Shown: positions 23,148-31,311 of the stretch, piece by piece
Layout of the letters: each line of letters opens with the position of its first letter
Position numbering within the stretch: position 1 is the stretch's first letter
Origin: Luminiphilus sp.
Lineage (GTDB): Bacteria; Pseudomonadota; Gammaproteobacteria; Pseudomonadales; Halieaceae
DNA: 62,607 nt
Direction of reading: 5' to 3'
NCBI GenBank assembly: GCA_028117185.1
Contig: JAOHHD010000006.1
Location: 1-62,607 of the forward strand
Notes under the pieces: generated by a model
Database searches by the model: none
Told to the model about the DNA's origin: nothing
Seen by the model: only the letters and a program-made list of their open reading frames with translations
Translations under genes and position numbers: made by a program

Positions 23148-25712
23148 TCACGGCTTGTCTTCAAGATTTTGTTTCAGCTCATAGAGGCAGGCTAATGCCT
23201 CGCGAGCGGTCATATCGTCTGGATTTAACGCCCGTAACTGTTCGATCACCGGCGAGGGCACAGTGGGCCGGGGCGCTGAAAATAAGTCGGTTTGGGCGGG
23301 AGGTGGCCCGGCATGCTGGCCGCTTTCGAGTGCCTGAAGTTTGTCACGAGCCGTGGTCAACACGCCAGCCGGCACGCCCGCTAGACGCGCCACTTGCAGG
23401 CCGAAGCTGCGGTTCGCTGGCCCTTCTTGGATTTGATGCAAAAACACAACATGGTCCTCATGCTCCGTGGCATCGAGATGCACATTGGCCATGGCCGCGT
23501 GTTGCTGTGGCAGCGCAGTCAATTCAAAATAGTGGGTAGCAAAAAAGGTAATGGCTTTGACCTGATTAGCGAGGGCCAGCGCTGTCGCCCAGGCAATGCT
23601 CAACCCATCAAATGTGCTGGTGCCTCTGCCTATCTCATCCATCAGCACGAGGCTTCGTTCCGTCGCGTTGTGGAGGATGTTGGCTGTCTCTGTCATTTCC
23701 ACCATGAACGTGGATCGCCCGCTGGCGAGGTCATCTGATGAGCCAATCCGCGTAAAAATACGATCGAGGCTCGAGAGTGTGACCGATCGAGCGGGCACGA
23801 ATGCACCGACGTGGGCAAGCAGTGCGATCAGTGCATTTTGGCGCATATAAGTTGATTTACCGCCCATATTGGGTCCGGTAATGAGTAACATGCGGCGCTT
23901 TTCGTCGAGCTGCGTATCGTTGGCAATAAAAGGGTGATCGCGGGCGCTCTCGACAACAGGATGTCTACCGCCGTCTATCTGTAACAGGGTGCCATCGGTA
24001 AACCGGGGACGACACAGGTGCAGACTGATGGCGCGCTCAGCGAAACAGGCCAATACATCGAGGTCACACAGTGCCGTCGCGGTGGTTTGCAGTGGCAAGA
24101 GTGATTCAGCGACGCGCAAGACGATTTGTTCGTAGAGCAATTTTTCTCGCGCCAGCGCGCGACTTTTACTAGAGAGTGCTTTGTCTTCAAAGGTCTTGAG
24201 TTCGGGCGTAATAAAACGCTCAACGTTCTTCAGTGTTTGTCGACGTTGATAGGCATCGGGTGCTTGCTCTGACTGCGAGCGACTGATCTCAATATAGTAG
24301 CCATGCACGCGGTTGTAGCCCACTTTCAGCGTCGAGAGTCCAGTGGCGTCGCGCTCTCTTTGCTCCAGTTCGAGCAGGTAAGCGCCGGCATTTTCACTAA
24401 TGCCGCGAAGCTCATCGAGTTCTGCGTCGTAGCCTTCTGCGATCACACCGCCATCGCGGATCAGTACCGGTGGATTCTCAATAATGGCCGCTGCTAGCAG
24501 TGTCGTCAGCTCTGGATAATCGGGGAGAGCAGCTGCGAGCTCCGCGAGTTTTGTGGAGGCTTTGGGTAACTGGCTTCGTATGAGTGGCAGTTGGGTGAGG
24601 CTGTTACCCAGACGACTGAGGTCCCGCGGCCGGGCCGACCGTAAGGCAACCCGCGACAGAATACGCTCTAAATCTGCGATATTGCGCAGCGTGTCGCGCA
24701 GTGGCTCAAACTGATAACCGCCAGCCAACTGTTCAACGGCCTCGAGGCGTTCTTCGATCGTTAGCGCATTGTTGATGGGACGATGCAGCCAGCGGCGAAG
24801 ATGACGCGCACCCATCGCCGTCACGGTGCTGTCATAAATTGCATACAGCGTGTGTTCTTCGCCACCACTGAGCGTGCGGTCAATTTCGAGATTGCGGCGC
24901 GTTGCGGCGTCGAGAATCACTGCATCGGTTTGTGATTCTTGCCGGATCCCTTGGATGTGAGGTAAATCGCTACGCTGCGTATCTTTGACATAGGCCAGTA
25001 ATGCGCCCGCTGCGGCAATGGCAACTGTGAGCGACTCGCAGCCAAAGCCATCAAGGTCTCGGGTCTGAAATTGTCGCTGCAAATCTTCTCGTGCGCTCAT
25101 TTCATCGAACTGCCAGTCAGGCTGTTGACGAATTGCCCCGGGCCAAGCGGTCTCAGCCAGATCACTCGACTCAGGCACCAGAATCTCTGCGGGATTCAGT
25201 CTCGCAACCTCGGCATCCAAGGCAACGCTGTCAGTCACCTCCGAGACGAGAAATCGCCCGCTACTCATATCGAGCCACGCCAGACCAAAGCCAGTCGAGT
25301 GCCTGGCAATGGCGAGTATGAGCGCGTCGTGCTTGGCGTCTAACAGTGACTCGTCTGTGAGTGTGCCGGGGGTGACGATTCTCACGACTTCGCGGTCGAC
25401 AGGTCCTTTGCTGGTAGCGGGGTCGCCGATTTGCTCGGCGATGGCCACCGATTGGCCCGATCTGACAAGGCGCGCCAGATAATTTTCAGCCGCGTGGTAG
25501 GGCACACCCGCCATCGGTATGGGTTCGCCGGCAGACTTACCGCGGCTGGTCAGTGTAATGTCTAGCAGCCGGGATGCCGCCACGGCATCGTCATAGAAGA
25601 GCTCATAAAAATCCCCCATCCGATAAAAGAGTAGCGCAGACGGGTGGTCTCGCTTGATCGCAAGATATTGCTGCATCATGGGGGTGTGCGCGGAGGAGGT
25701 GGTGTCGCTCAT
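23148..25712 (-). CDS. mutS: DNA mismatch repair protein MutS
   Basis: An 854-residue mismatch-recognition ATPase of full length. The N-terminal mismatch domain has the F-x-E motif in [14 protein letters not shown], the C-terminal ATPase has the Walker [10 protein letters not shown], and further motifs are [13 protein letters not shown] and FATHYFEL. It partners MutL, which is not in this window. The ATG at 25712 (MSDTTSS) is preferred over an upstream start ten codons earlier. The gene ends about 60 bp before fdxA, which lies downstream in the same direction. Confidence 0.97.
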   Translation of the reverse strand: MSDTTSSAHTPMMQQYLAIKRDHPSALLFYRMGDFYELFYDDAVAASRLLDITLTSRGKSAGEPIPMAGVPYHAAENYLARLVRSGQSVAIAEQIGDPATSKGPVDREVVRIVTPGTLTDESLLDAKHDALILAIARHSTGFGLAWLDMSSGRFLVSEVTDSVALDAEVARLNPAEILVPESSDLAETAWPGAIRQQPDWQFDEMSAREDLQRQFQTRDLDGFGCESLTVAIAAAGALLAYVKDTQRSDLPHIQGIRQESQTDAVILDAATRRNLEIDRTLSGGEEHTLYAIYDSTVTAMGARHLRRWLHRPINNALTIEERLEAVEQLAGGYQFEPLRDTLRNIADLERILSRVALRSARPRDLSRLGNSLTQLPLIRSQLPKASTKLAELAAALPDYPELTTLLAAAIIENPPVLIRDGGVIAEGYDAELDELRGISENAGAYLLELEQRERDATGLSTLKVGYNRVHGYYIEISRSQSEQAPDAYQRRQTLKNVERFITPELKTFEDKALSSKSRALAREKLLYEQIVLRVAESLLPLQTTATALCDLDVLACFAERAISLHLCRPRFTDGTLLQIDGGRHPVVESARDHPFIANDTQLDEKRRMLLITGPNMGGKSTYMRQNALIALLAHVGAFVPARSVTLSSLDRIFTRIGSSDDLASGRSTFMVEMTETANILHNATERSLVLMDEIGRGTSTFDGLSIAWATALALANQVKAITFFATHYFELTALPQQHAAMANVHLDATEHEDHVVFLHQIQEGPANRSFGLQVARLAGVPAGVLTTARDKLQALESGQHAGPPPAQTDLFSAPRPTVPSPVIEQLRALNPDDMTAREALACLYELKQNLEDKP

Positions 25713-25750
25713 GAGGTAATTGTGACCCGCACTAAGCCACAAAGAAAGCG

Positions 25751-25776
25751 GTGGGGGCGAAGTAATTCGCCCCCAC
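25751..25776 (-). terminator. Strong hairpin, likely terminator of DUF3012 gene
   Basis: A perfect 11-bp stem GTGGGGGCGAA / TTCGCCCCCAC with loop GTAA lies 16 bp past the stop codon of the minus-strand lipoprotein gene. On that strand the stem is followed by a T-rich stretch (CGCTTTCTTTG). Confidence 0.7.
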
Positions 25777-25791
25777 GACGTTCAAAGCGCG

Positions 25792-26094
25792 TTACTGAGT
25801 TATCTGTTTGGCGACGCAGTACTGCGCATACTCTGCGACTTCCTCGGTAGTCCATTCGCCTTTGGGTGTTTCGTTTAAATTGTCGCACCACGCTTCGCTG
25901 CCAATGGTCGTACTTTCTAGCACGCAATGACTGGCGTAGGTTTTGGTTTCGGATCCAGTCCAGTCACTTTTACTTTTCTCGCTCATTGTTTCGCACCAGC
26001 CTTCACTGCCCGGTTTGCTACAGGCCGACAGCAGACTGATCGTTGAAACAGCGGCCAGTGTGAGGAGGATTTTTCTGGTTGTATTTGAGGTCAT
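25792..26094 (-). CDS. Small lipoprotein with two tandem DUF3012 repeats
   Basis: A 100-residue exported protein with lipobox LLSAC at about residues 21-25. The mature part holds two copies of the same module: GSEGWCETMSEKSKSDWTG followed by ASHC, then GSEAWCDNLNETPKGEWTT followed by AQYC. Each copy keeps two Cys and the Trp-Cys motif, suggesting one disulfide per module. DUF3012 proteins are small marine gammaproteobacterial lipoproteins of unknown role; they usually have one copy, so the duplication is notable. Confidence 0.88.
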   Translation of the reverse strand: MTSNTTRKILLTLAAVSTISLLSACSKPGSEGWCETMSEKSKSDWTGSETKTYASHCVLESTTIGSEAWCDNLNETPKGEWTTEEVAEYAQYCVAKQITQ

Positions 26095-26320
26095 TTTTGC
26101 GCACCTAATGATGAGTGGGCCCCCGAGCTTATCACGACGGGGGTGGGCTTGACCGTGCGGATAGTGACAACACAGCGGTAACGATAATAGCGCGTCTTTA
26201 CAAGGATGAGGCCGACGGATCAGAGGCTGAGAGTCATCATGATTTCATGCGATGGTTTGGTTTGCGCCTCCGATCATGACTGAGGTGCTCTGCTAACTAT
26301 TTTAAATAAGAGGATAGAAG

Positions 26321-26749
26321 ATGATGAGAATAGTCGTTGCCACCCTGTTGCTATTGATTTGGACCCCTTTTGCTTTCGCCCAAGACCTGAACTACGGAGA
26401 AGGCGAGTTTGTTGCTGAATTCGAGATTGACGCAGCCCACACAACCGATGGCGTTAACTATCAAATATCGGCGTCTGGTGAGGCAGGCCCCTATGGCCGA
26501 GTGTGGTTGTCTTATGAATTCACCGATAGGCAGAGTATCGGCGATAGTGGTGAGTTCACCGGTTTTGCTTGGACACAAAATGGCGAGCAATTCGCCACCG
26601 CAACCCTGCAGGGGGTTTACCGACGTAAAGGAGCAATTTTTCAGATGTACTCCCTCGATATGGTATCTGACGGTGTGATCAACATCGTATCCGGTGAGGT
26701 GGATTTTGTCGCGAAAACCATGACCTTTAAGGTGTCACCGTTAAATTGA
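26321..26749 (+). CDS. Exported protein of unknown function
   Basis: A 142-residue protein with a clear signal peptide (hydrophobic 4-17, cleavage near AFA-QD). The mature part is rich in aromatic and acidic residues and looks all-beta, with alternating hydrophobics throughout. I recognise no family. RBS AGAGGA precedes the ATG, a second ATG follows immediately, and a strong hairpin follows the gene, so it is likely a real monocistronic gene. Confidence 0.72.
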   Translation: MMRIVVATLLLLIWTPFAFAQDLNYGEGEFVAEFEIDAAHTTDGVNYQISASGEAGPYGRVWLSYEFTDRQSIGDSGEFTGFAWTQNGEQFATATLQGVYRRKGAIFQMYSLDMVSDGVINIVSGEVDFVAKTMTFKVSPLN

Positions 26750-26803
26750 TTCTGAGTTCGTCACCGCTGCGCTGTATCGAGCCTGCGGCAAGCGTGCCAT
26801 AAA

Positions 26804-26827
26804 CAAAGGGGGCCTTAGCCCCCTTTG
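26804..26827. terminator. Bidirectional hairpin between convergent genes
   Basis: A perfect 10-bp stem CAAAGGGGGC / GCCCCCTTTG with a 4-base loop lies between the convergent genes ending at 26749 and 26865. On the minus strand it is followed by TTTATG; on the plus strand T residues are sparse. Confidence 0.7.
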
Positions 26828-26864
26828 TGGTTAACGCTTGCATCGCAATAGGAATGTCCTAGTG

Positions 26865-27278
26865 TTAGCTGTTATCCCACTTGGCAAATAGAAAGACATA
26901 GACAGTCAAGACAAGATTGATCACGACCTGTATCAACGATAGCGCCATCATCCAGCCGGGTGGATTAATAGTCTCTCCAATTGGCATATTGGCTGAACTG
27001 AGGAAAGAGGTTGCCATTTCTGAGCCATTGCCCGCCATCTCGCTCAGCGTGCTCAGCATCATAAAAAAGGCGTTCTGCGCTGCCATGGAAAAGAACGTCA
27101 GCATAACCACACCAATCAGTGCAGAAATCATGGCAGCGCCGCGGATCACGCCGGAAAAGTGCCTAAACAAGTAAGCAACGACCACGACCGCCAGCGGCAT
27201 TAATACGCCACACAAAAAGAACGTGGAAAAGATGGAGCGATTCATTCCAATAAAGCCGAACACGTCTAGTTCTGACAT
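26865..27278 (-). CDS. Small integral membrane protein, unknown function
   Basis: A 137-residue protein with three predicted membrane helices: about 13-35, 43-66 and 108-132. The loop between helices 2 and 3 is rich in Met, Ser and Gly. The ATG at 27278 is chosen because GGGGAAA lies 6 bases upstream; the open frame continues 73 codons further upstream but that part is not hydrophobic and overlaps a repeat region. No family recognised. It stands alone on the minus strand. Confidence 0.65.
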   Translation of the reverse strand: MSELDVFGFIGMNRSIFSTFFLCGVLMPLAVVVVAYLFRHFSGVIRGAAMISALIGVVMLTFFSMAAQNAFFMMLSTLSEMAGNGSEMATSFLSSANMPIGETINPPGWMMALSLIQVVINLVLTVYVFLFAKWDNS

Positions 27279-27480
27279 AGATTTCCCCAGTAATTTTTTA
27301 TTTACGTAACGCGCCGAAACGCCCTTTGAACCTAACCGCTGAAGGGCCAACATGCAAGTAATCGCAGAGGCTTCTGTGGACGCTTCATCGCCGACACGCA
27401 GCAGCTCCGCTGCCTCGTCCTGAGCCGCTCCTCTGGTGGTTGACGGGTCGCTGAGACAACTGCGGCAATGATCACTGTCG

Positions 27481-27580
27481 GCTAGCGCAGGCCACACTCA
27501 CCTCGCGCAGGTCATACCCGATTCGCGCAGGTCATACCCGACTCGCATAGGCAACACCCGGCTGGCGCAGGCTGAGCCGT
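27481..27580. repeat. Five tandem 20-bp units in a gene-free stretch
   Basis: The 326-bp stretch 27279-27604 has no gene. It contains a 20-bp periodic array starting at 27481, 27501, 27521, 27541 and 27561. Two units share 18 of 20 bases with core TCGCGCAGGTCATACCCG; the other three are degenerate but keep the GCGCAG(G) or GCATAGG core and mostly CACCCG-like ends. There are no unique spacers, so it is not CRISPR. Probably a slippage-derived minisatellite. Confidence 0.8.
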
Positions 27581-27604
27581 TTGAATCTTTAGAGCGTGAC
27601 ACGA

Positions 27605-28204
27605 TTACTCGGTGAGTATTTGATTTAGCTCAATGAGGTAGCCATCGGGATCGTAGAAGATACTCACCATAACCTTAATGTCCGGACCCCCGTCGTAGCC
27701 AGGATACGTGCGCAACCCCGGCGCTTTAACGACCTTTACCCCTGGTGTAGCGGCGATAGCAGGCCAGCGGGCCGCTAGTGATTGGGTATTGAAGAGCAGA
27801 ATCGGATTGCCTGGCGTAAACCCCTCGTGTCGAATAGGTTTGCTGTGTGCGGGATGCTCGGGATAGCCATACTCGTAATCGATTAAACCGATCACACCCA
27901 CATGGTCGTGTGATGCGCGCATAAAAATAAGCCTGAGGCGCTGCTCTCGATCTTCTGATGCGTGGGGCCGGGCGATCTGTTCATCATAGATAATCTCCAT
28001 GCCCAGCGCCTTCTGATAGAGGGCCAGTGAGGCCTCTAGGTCACGAACAATGAGCGTTGTCCGGCGCAGCAGTAAGGGATATTGGGCGGCTTTCTCGATT
28101 GGCGTTAGCGCATCTTCATCTGGCGAGTGATGCGCGGCAAAGGCAAGGGGTGAGAAGACAAAAACGCTGCAAAGCAGCAGAAAACAGTGTTTGAAGATTG
28201 GCAT
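27605..28204 (-). CDS. Exported VOC/glyoxalase-fold protein
   Basis: A 199-residue protein with a signal peptide (cleavage after LAFAA) and one VOC domain: LLRRTTLIVRDLEASLALYQ at the start and SIFYDPDGYLIELNQ at the end, giving the usual paired beta-alpha-beta-beta-beta modules. VOC proteins bind a metal and act as lyases, isomerases or dioxygenases; the substrate is unknown. A periplasmic location is unusual for this fold and is shared by the double-VOC protein at 46853. Confidence 0.83.
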   Translation of the reverse strand: MPIFKHCFLLLCSVFVFSPLAFAAHHSPDEDALTPIEKAAQYPLLLRRTTLIVRDLEASLALYQKALGMEIIYDEQIARPHASEDREQRLRLIFMRASHDHVGVIGLIDYEYGYPEHPAHSKPIRHEGFTPGNPILLFNTQSLAARWPAIAATPGVKVVKAPGLRTYPGYDGGPDIKVMVSIFYDPDGYLIELNQILTE

Positions 28205-28315
28205 ACCGGCGTCTCTTGTTATATTTGATATAAACGTACATCAATAGAACAAATTGCGCTAGAGAGGGTTATCTGTGTGCGTAACGTTTTCTCAGGTCAC
28301 CGGGATCGTAAGTGC

Positions 28316-28404
28316 CAATCAACGATCCACGTTCTACGTTCCACGTTCCACGACAAGCAACGATCCGCTACAAGCAACGATCCACGACAATTAACGATCG
28401 ACAT
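28316..28404. repeat. 17-bp tandem repeats with core AACGATCC
   Basis: Units of 17 bp lie at 28316-28332, 28354-28370, 28371-28387 and 28388-28404, with consensus CAAGCAACGATCCACGA. Between the first two is a 21-bp stretch built of GTTC(C/T)ACG copies. The last unit overlaps the 3' end of the alpha/beta hydrolase gene, so the array may have grown out of that coding end. Confidence 0.75.
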
Positions 28405-29335
28405 ACTGCAGCATGATCTCAGCTATTTGCTCTGCAGCCACATCGAAAACACCATAGGTGAGGTCAGGCAGTTCAACCAGCGTGACGTCTTGGATGAGCT
28501 GGGCGTAGGCGCGCGTGTGCGTTTTTAAACCGCCGTGCGGGTTGAGCACTAAGACGGGTTGCGTGATTAAAACCGCCCGATCAGCCGCTGCATAGCCATG
28601 CAGTGCCCGATAAACCGGTGCCCGAGCCCGCCATGCGGCGGCAGATTCGAGGAAGTTTTCGTAAGCCCTTTCCAACGTCACATCGGGGTGTCGCTCTTCC
28701 ATCGTAAATCGCCATGAGCTATCGAGTGCTGCGAGTTCCCTAGGCAGTGGACGATCCTGCATCACGCTGAGCAGCTCCGCATCGTTCTCTGCCGCATCGG
28801 GAAAGTAAGGCACGCCGATCAAGATCGCATGCCTTACCAGATCCGGTCTGCGAATCGCCACCTCAGCCGCGACCATGGCACCGGTGTGGTACCCGCAGAC
28901 ATCAATGGCTTGATGATGGTCGTCTGTGAGGCGGGCTGCTTCGATTGCGTCGATCATAATCTCAGCCAGATCGCCAACGGTGCGCCATGTTGCCGATGCG
29001 TCTGATTGTCCGAGGCCGGGGTAGTCTAGGGCGACGACCCTTCGGTCGGTGGCTAATGACGACATCAGTTGGCGATAATAACTGCCTGAAAACGGGTTGG
29101 GTGGGAAGCAAACCAGTGTGCGTTCAGTCATCTGATGAGGCATGGCCTGGAGCAGGTGCATTTGCCCCCACTGCAAGTCAACATAAGCCTTGGAGAAGTG
29201 CGGCGGCGCAGATGTCTTGTCGTTAGCATCAGCAAGCGGAGCGGATATCAGGGTGAAGAGCGCAGCGAGCAGCGTGGCCATGCCATTCAGGCACTGTGTG
29301 GTTTGCCGCGAGTTAGAACGCGTGGGGTAGGTCAT
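28391..29335 (-). CDS. Exported alpha/beta-hydrolase fold protein lacking Ser nucleophile
   Basis: A 314-residue protein with an N-terminal signal-like segment (about 18-37) and an alpha/beta hydrolase fold: LVCFPPNPFSGSYYRQL near the oxyanion region and VVALDYPGLGQSD after strand 4. The nucleophile elbow reads G-Y-H-T-G (148-152), so His150 stands where Ser, Cys or Asp is expected, and the C-terminal end LPDLTYGVFD lacks the usual catalytic His. Either this belongs to a subgroup with other chemistry or it is a non-catalytic binder. Probably periplasmic. Confidence 0.82.
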   Translation of the reverse strand: MTYPTRSNSRQTTQCLNGMATLLAALFTLISAPLADANDKTSAPPHFSKAYVDLQWGQMHLLQAMPHQMTERTLVCFPPNPFSGSYYRQLMSSLATDRRVVALDYPGLGQSDASATWRTVGDLAEIMIDAIEAARLTDDHHQAIDVCGYHTGAMVAAEVAIRRPDLVRHAILIGVPYFPDAAENDAELLSVMQDRPLPRELAALDSSWRFTMEERHPDVTLERAYENFLESAAAWRARAPVYRALHGYAAADRAVLITQPVLVLNPHGGLKTHTRAYAQLIQDVTLVELPDLTYGVFDVAAEQIAEIMLQYVDR

Positions 29336-29396
29336 CTAGTGGAAGTTCCCTTGAGTGCCACCCTAAGTTTACACCGGGTTTCCGTGTTGCTGGGTC

Positions 29397-29415
29397 TTTC
29401 GCGCATTGCGCGAAA
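29397..29415. repeat. Short perfect inverted repeat
   Basis: TTTCGCGC and GCGCGAAA flank a 3-base centre, in the 418-bp gene-free stretch 29336-29753. It lies about 60 bp upstream of the hydrolase start (transcribed away from it), so it could be an operator or part of its leader. No other gene is visible in this stretch. Confidence 0.5.
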
Positions 29416-29548
29416 CTCGTGGAATGACGCTGTGCCAATAACACGGATGTCTAAACGGTCGCCGGTAATTGTGATGCGCTGCTCGCTGGGTTATGCATCG
29501 CTAAACTTGTCGATCGTCAGATGAGGGCTTAGCCAATAAAATAAGACG

Positions 29549-29582
29549 GCTCGTAGGATTTATCTTCTAACGAGCGATTTTT
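29549..29582 (+). terminator. Terminator-like hairpin in gene-free stretch
   Basis: GCTCGT (29549-29554) pairs with ACGAGC (29570-29575) and is followed by GATTTTTT. The only plus-strand source upstream is antisense to the hydrolase or an unrecognised small RNA; no gene ends here. Function uncertain. Confidence 0.5.
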
Positions 29583-29753
29583 TCGACTGCGACAGGTTTA
29601 CTGGGGGGGACAGACTGGCCCAGAACCACTAAAATTGTACCAATCATTTTTTGTGGTCGCTGCGATGAAGGTCCCCGTGGGGTCACCTGATTAAAAAATT
29701 ATCATTGTTTTGAACTCCACGCTTAGGTTCTAGCCCAAGGGAGGGCAGGTATT

Positions 29754-30032
29754 TTGAGTCAAGAAAAGAAGATTGAATGTGTTAATCGGTTTATTGCTTT
29801 GGCTAATGAGATGACGGCAGAGGGCGACAGTCCGCCTGCCGTGGTGTCATCGGGCCTGATGATGGCGTGTGCGGTCTACAGCACCTACGTGGTGACGGGT
29901 AATGACGGCGCGCTCCGCCAAAGTGGCGTTGAGAAGCTTACCAAGCTGTTTGGTGAAGAGCTCAAGATCTTGCAGGAGCGTAAAATAGAGCAAGCGCAAA
30001 GAGACGGAAAGGATGTGTCGGCGGCTCAATAA
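29754..30032 (+). CDS. DUF3144-type small protein
   Basis: A 92-residue, largely helical cytosolic protein with the pattern RFIALANEM...SSGLMMACAVYSTY seen in DUF3144 proteins of aquatic gammaproteobacteria. Function unknown. The start is TTG at 29754, supported by GGGAGGG 8 bp upstream; no ATG gives a full domain. The C-terminal third (EELKILQERKIEQAQRDG) is a charged helix. It is followed by two YkgJ-type genes on the same strand. Confidence 0.75.
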   Translation: MSQEKKIECVNRFIALANEMTAEGDSPPAVVSSGLMMACAVYSTYVVTGNDGALRQSGVEKLTKLFGEELKILQERKIEQAQRDGKDVSAAQ

Positions 30033-30116
30033 AATGCAAGTGGCCGATTTTAAAAAGACGCAAGATCATAGACATGTCGTAATCTACAGGTTGACAACGA
30101 GAAAAGGAGTGTCGCA

Positions 30117-30623
30117 GTGAGAGAGTGTGGTGAGTGTACCGCCTGCTGTGAAGGTTGGCTGCCAGATGAGAGCCTTGACATGTACGCAGGTAAATCCTGT
30201 GCGCACTGCCGGTCAGGGGGGTGTGCGATTTATGAGACGCGTCCCGAAGAGCCTTGTCGCACTTTTAAATGTGCTTGGTTAACAGATGAAGACGCGTTTC
30301 CGGAAGAGATGCGTCCTGATCAATGTGGCGCCATCGTGCTCTCAGCACGATACTGGAAAGAGTGGAATGTTATGCGAGCGGTCCCCGTAGGCCCTAAGGT
30401 CCCTGAGGCAACGCTTGAGTGGCTGAGGCTCTACACCAAAAGTAAAGATGTGCCACTCATCTTCTACGAGCGAGGGCAGGCAGACGGTGTTTACACCCAT
30501 AGTGATCGGCAGCGGGCCTACGGCTCACCCGAGTTTGCTGCGGCAATCAAGGAAACGGTATTGCGCTTCGGCGATGCAAAAGAGACACTCTTTACGGAAC
30601 ATGATGTCGTGAAATTCAGCTGA
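30117..30623 (+). CDS. YkgJ-family cysteine-cluster protein, copy 1
   Basis: A 168-residue protein opening with CGECTACCEGWL, the CxxCxxCC metal or Fe-S cluster motif, followed by CAHCRSGGCAIYETRPEEPC and FKCAWL. It starts at GTG 30117 with AAGGAG upstream. The next gene encodes a paralogue of near-equal length sharing most of the N-terminal half. Function of this group is unknown; such proteins are predicted zinc- or iron-binders. Confidence 0.85.
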   Translation: MRECGECTACCEGWLPDESLDMYAGKSCAHCRSGGCAIYETRPEEPCRTFKCAWLTDEDAFPEEMRPDQCGAIVLSARYWKEWNVMRAVPVGPKVPEATLEWLRLYTKSKDVPLIFYERGQADGVYTHSDRQRAYGSPEFAAAIKETVLRFGDAKETLFTEHDVVKFS

Positions 30624-30691
30624 GTGAATGATGACCCTCGTAGCTGGTTGGGGAACTAAGCGATAAAGGTGTTCGCAGAGAGGACAGGTTA

Positions 30692-31195
30692 ATGATCGAC
30701 ATGGCCGCTAACGCAAGAATCTGCGGTGAATGCACCGCTTGCTGCGAAGGCTGGTTGGTCAGTGACGTATTAGCCATGGAACCCGGCAAGCCCTGTCGTC
30801 ACCAGCGCGCAGATGGGTGCGCTATTTACGAGACCCGCCCAGAAAAACCCTGCAGAACCTTCTCTTGCGCATGGCTTCTAGACGACCTCGGTTATCCTGA
30901 GACCATGCGGCCCGACCAAAGCAAAGTGATTTTATCTGATGTTGGCGAATGGGAAGGTTGGCGCGTGATTAGCGCTACTCCGGTGGGTGAGCAGATTCCG
31001 GAGCAAACGCTCGCGGTTTTGAGAGACTTCTCGCTCTCCAATCAATGTGCGCTACTGTATTACCGTTTAGAGCGTTCAGGTGAACAATTCTCCGGACGCG
31101 GTCATCAGCATGCGTATGGCCCGCCCGAGTTTACAAGCGCATTAGCGGCCAGTTTGAACGAAGCCAGCTTTTGGCGAATGGGTTATGCGTTCTGA
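30692..31195 (+). CDS. YkgJ-family cysteine-cluster protein, copy 2
   Basis: A 167-residue paralogue of the preceding gene. It keeps CGECTACCEGWL, the CAIYETRPEKPCRTFSCAWLLDD block and the late HAYGPPEF block (YGSPEF in copy 1), indicating a tandem duplication followed by divergence. ATG at 30692 follows AGAGGACAGG. The C-terminal parts differ, so the two copies may have different partners. Confidence 0.85.
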   Translation: MIDMAANARICGECTACCEGWLVSDVLAMEPGKPCRHQRADGCAIYETRPEKPCRTFSCAWLLDDLGYPETMRPDQSKVILSDVGEWEGWRVISATPVGEQIPEQTLAVLRDFSLSNQCALLYYRLERSGEQFSGRGHQHAYGPPEFTSALAASLNEASFWRMGYAF

Positions 31196-31311
31196 ACAGA
31201 TAACACGGTCGTTGCGGTCAAGTTATGAGGCACGTCTTCAATCGCGCCTAGACCTAATCGACGTTTCCTATCCCAAGTCGAGCTAAACGAAGCGAGGGCG
31301 AGTTACCGAGG

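Noticed and set aside
27279..27497. Longer start for the small membrane protein (73 extra codons)
   Set aside because: The extension is not hydrophobic, has no ribosome site and runs into the repeat array.
27481..28404. Tandem repeats as CRISPR arrays
   Set aside because: Units are contiguous with no unique spacers and there are no cas genes.
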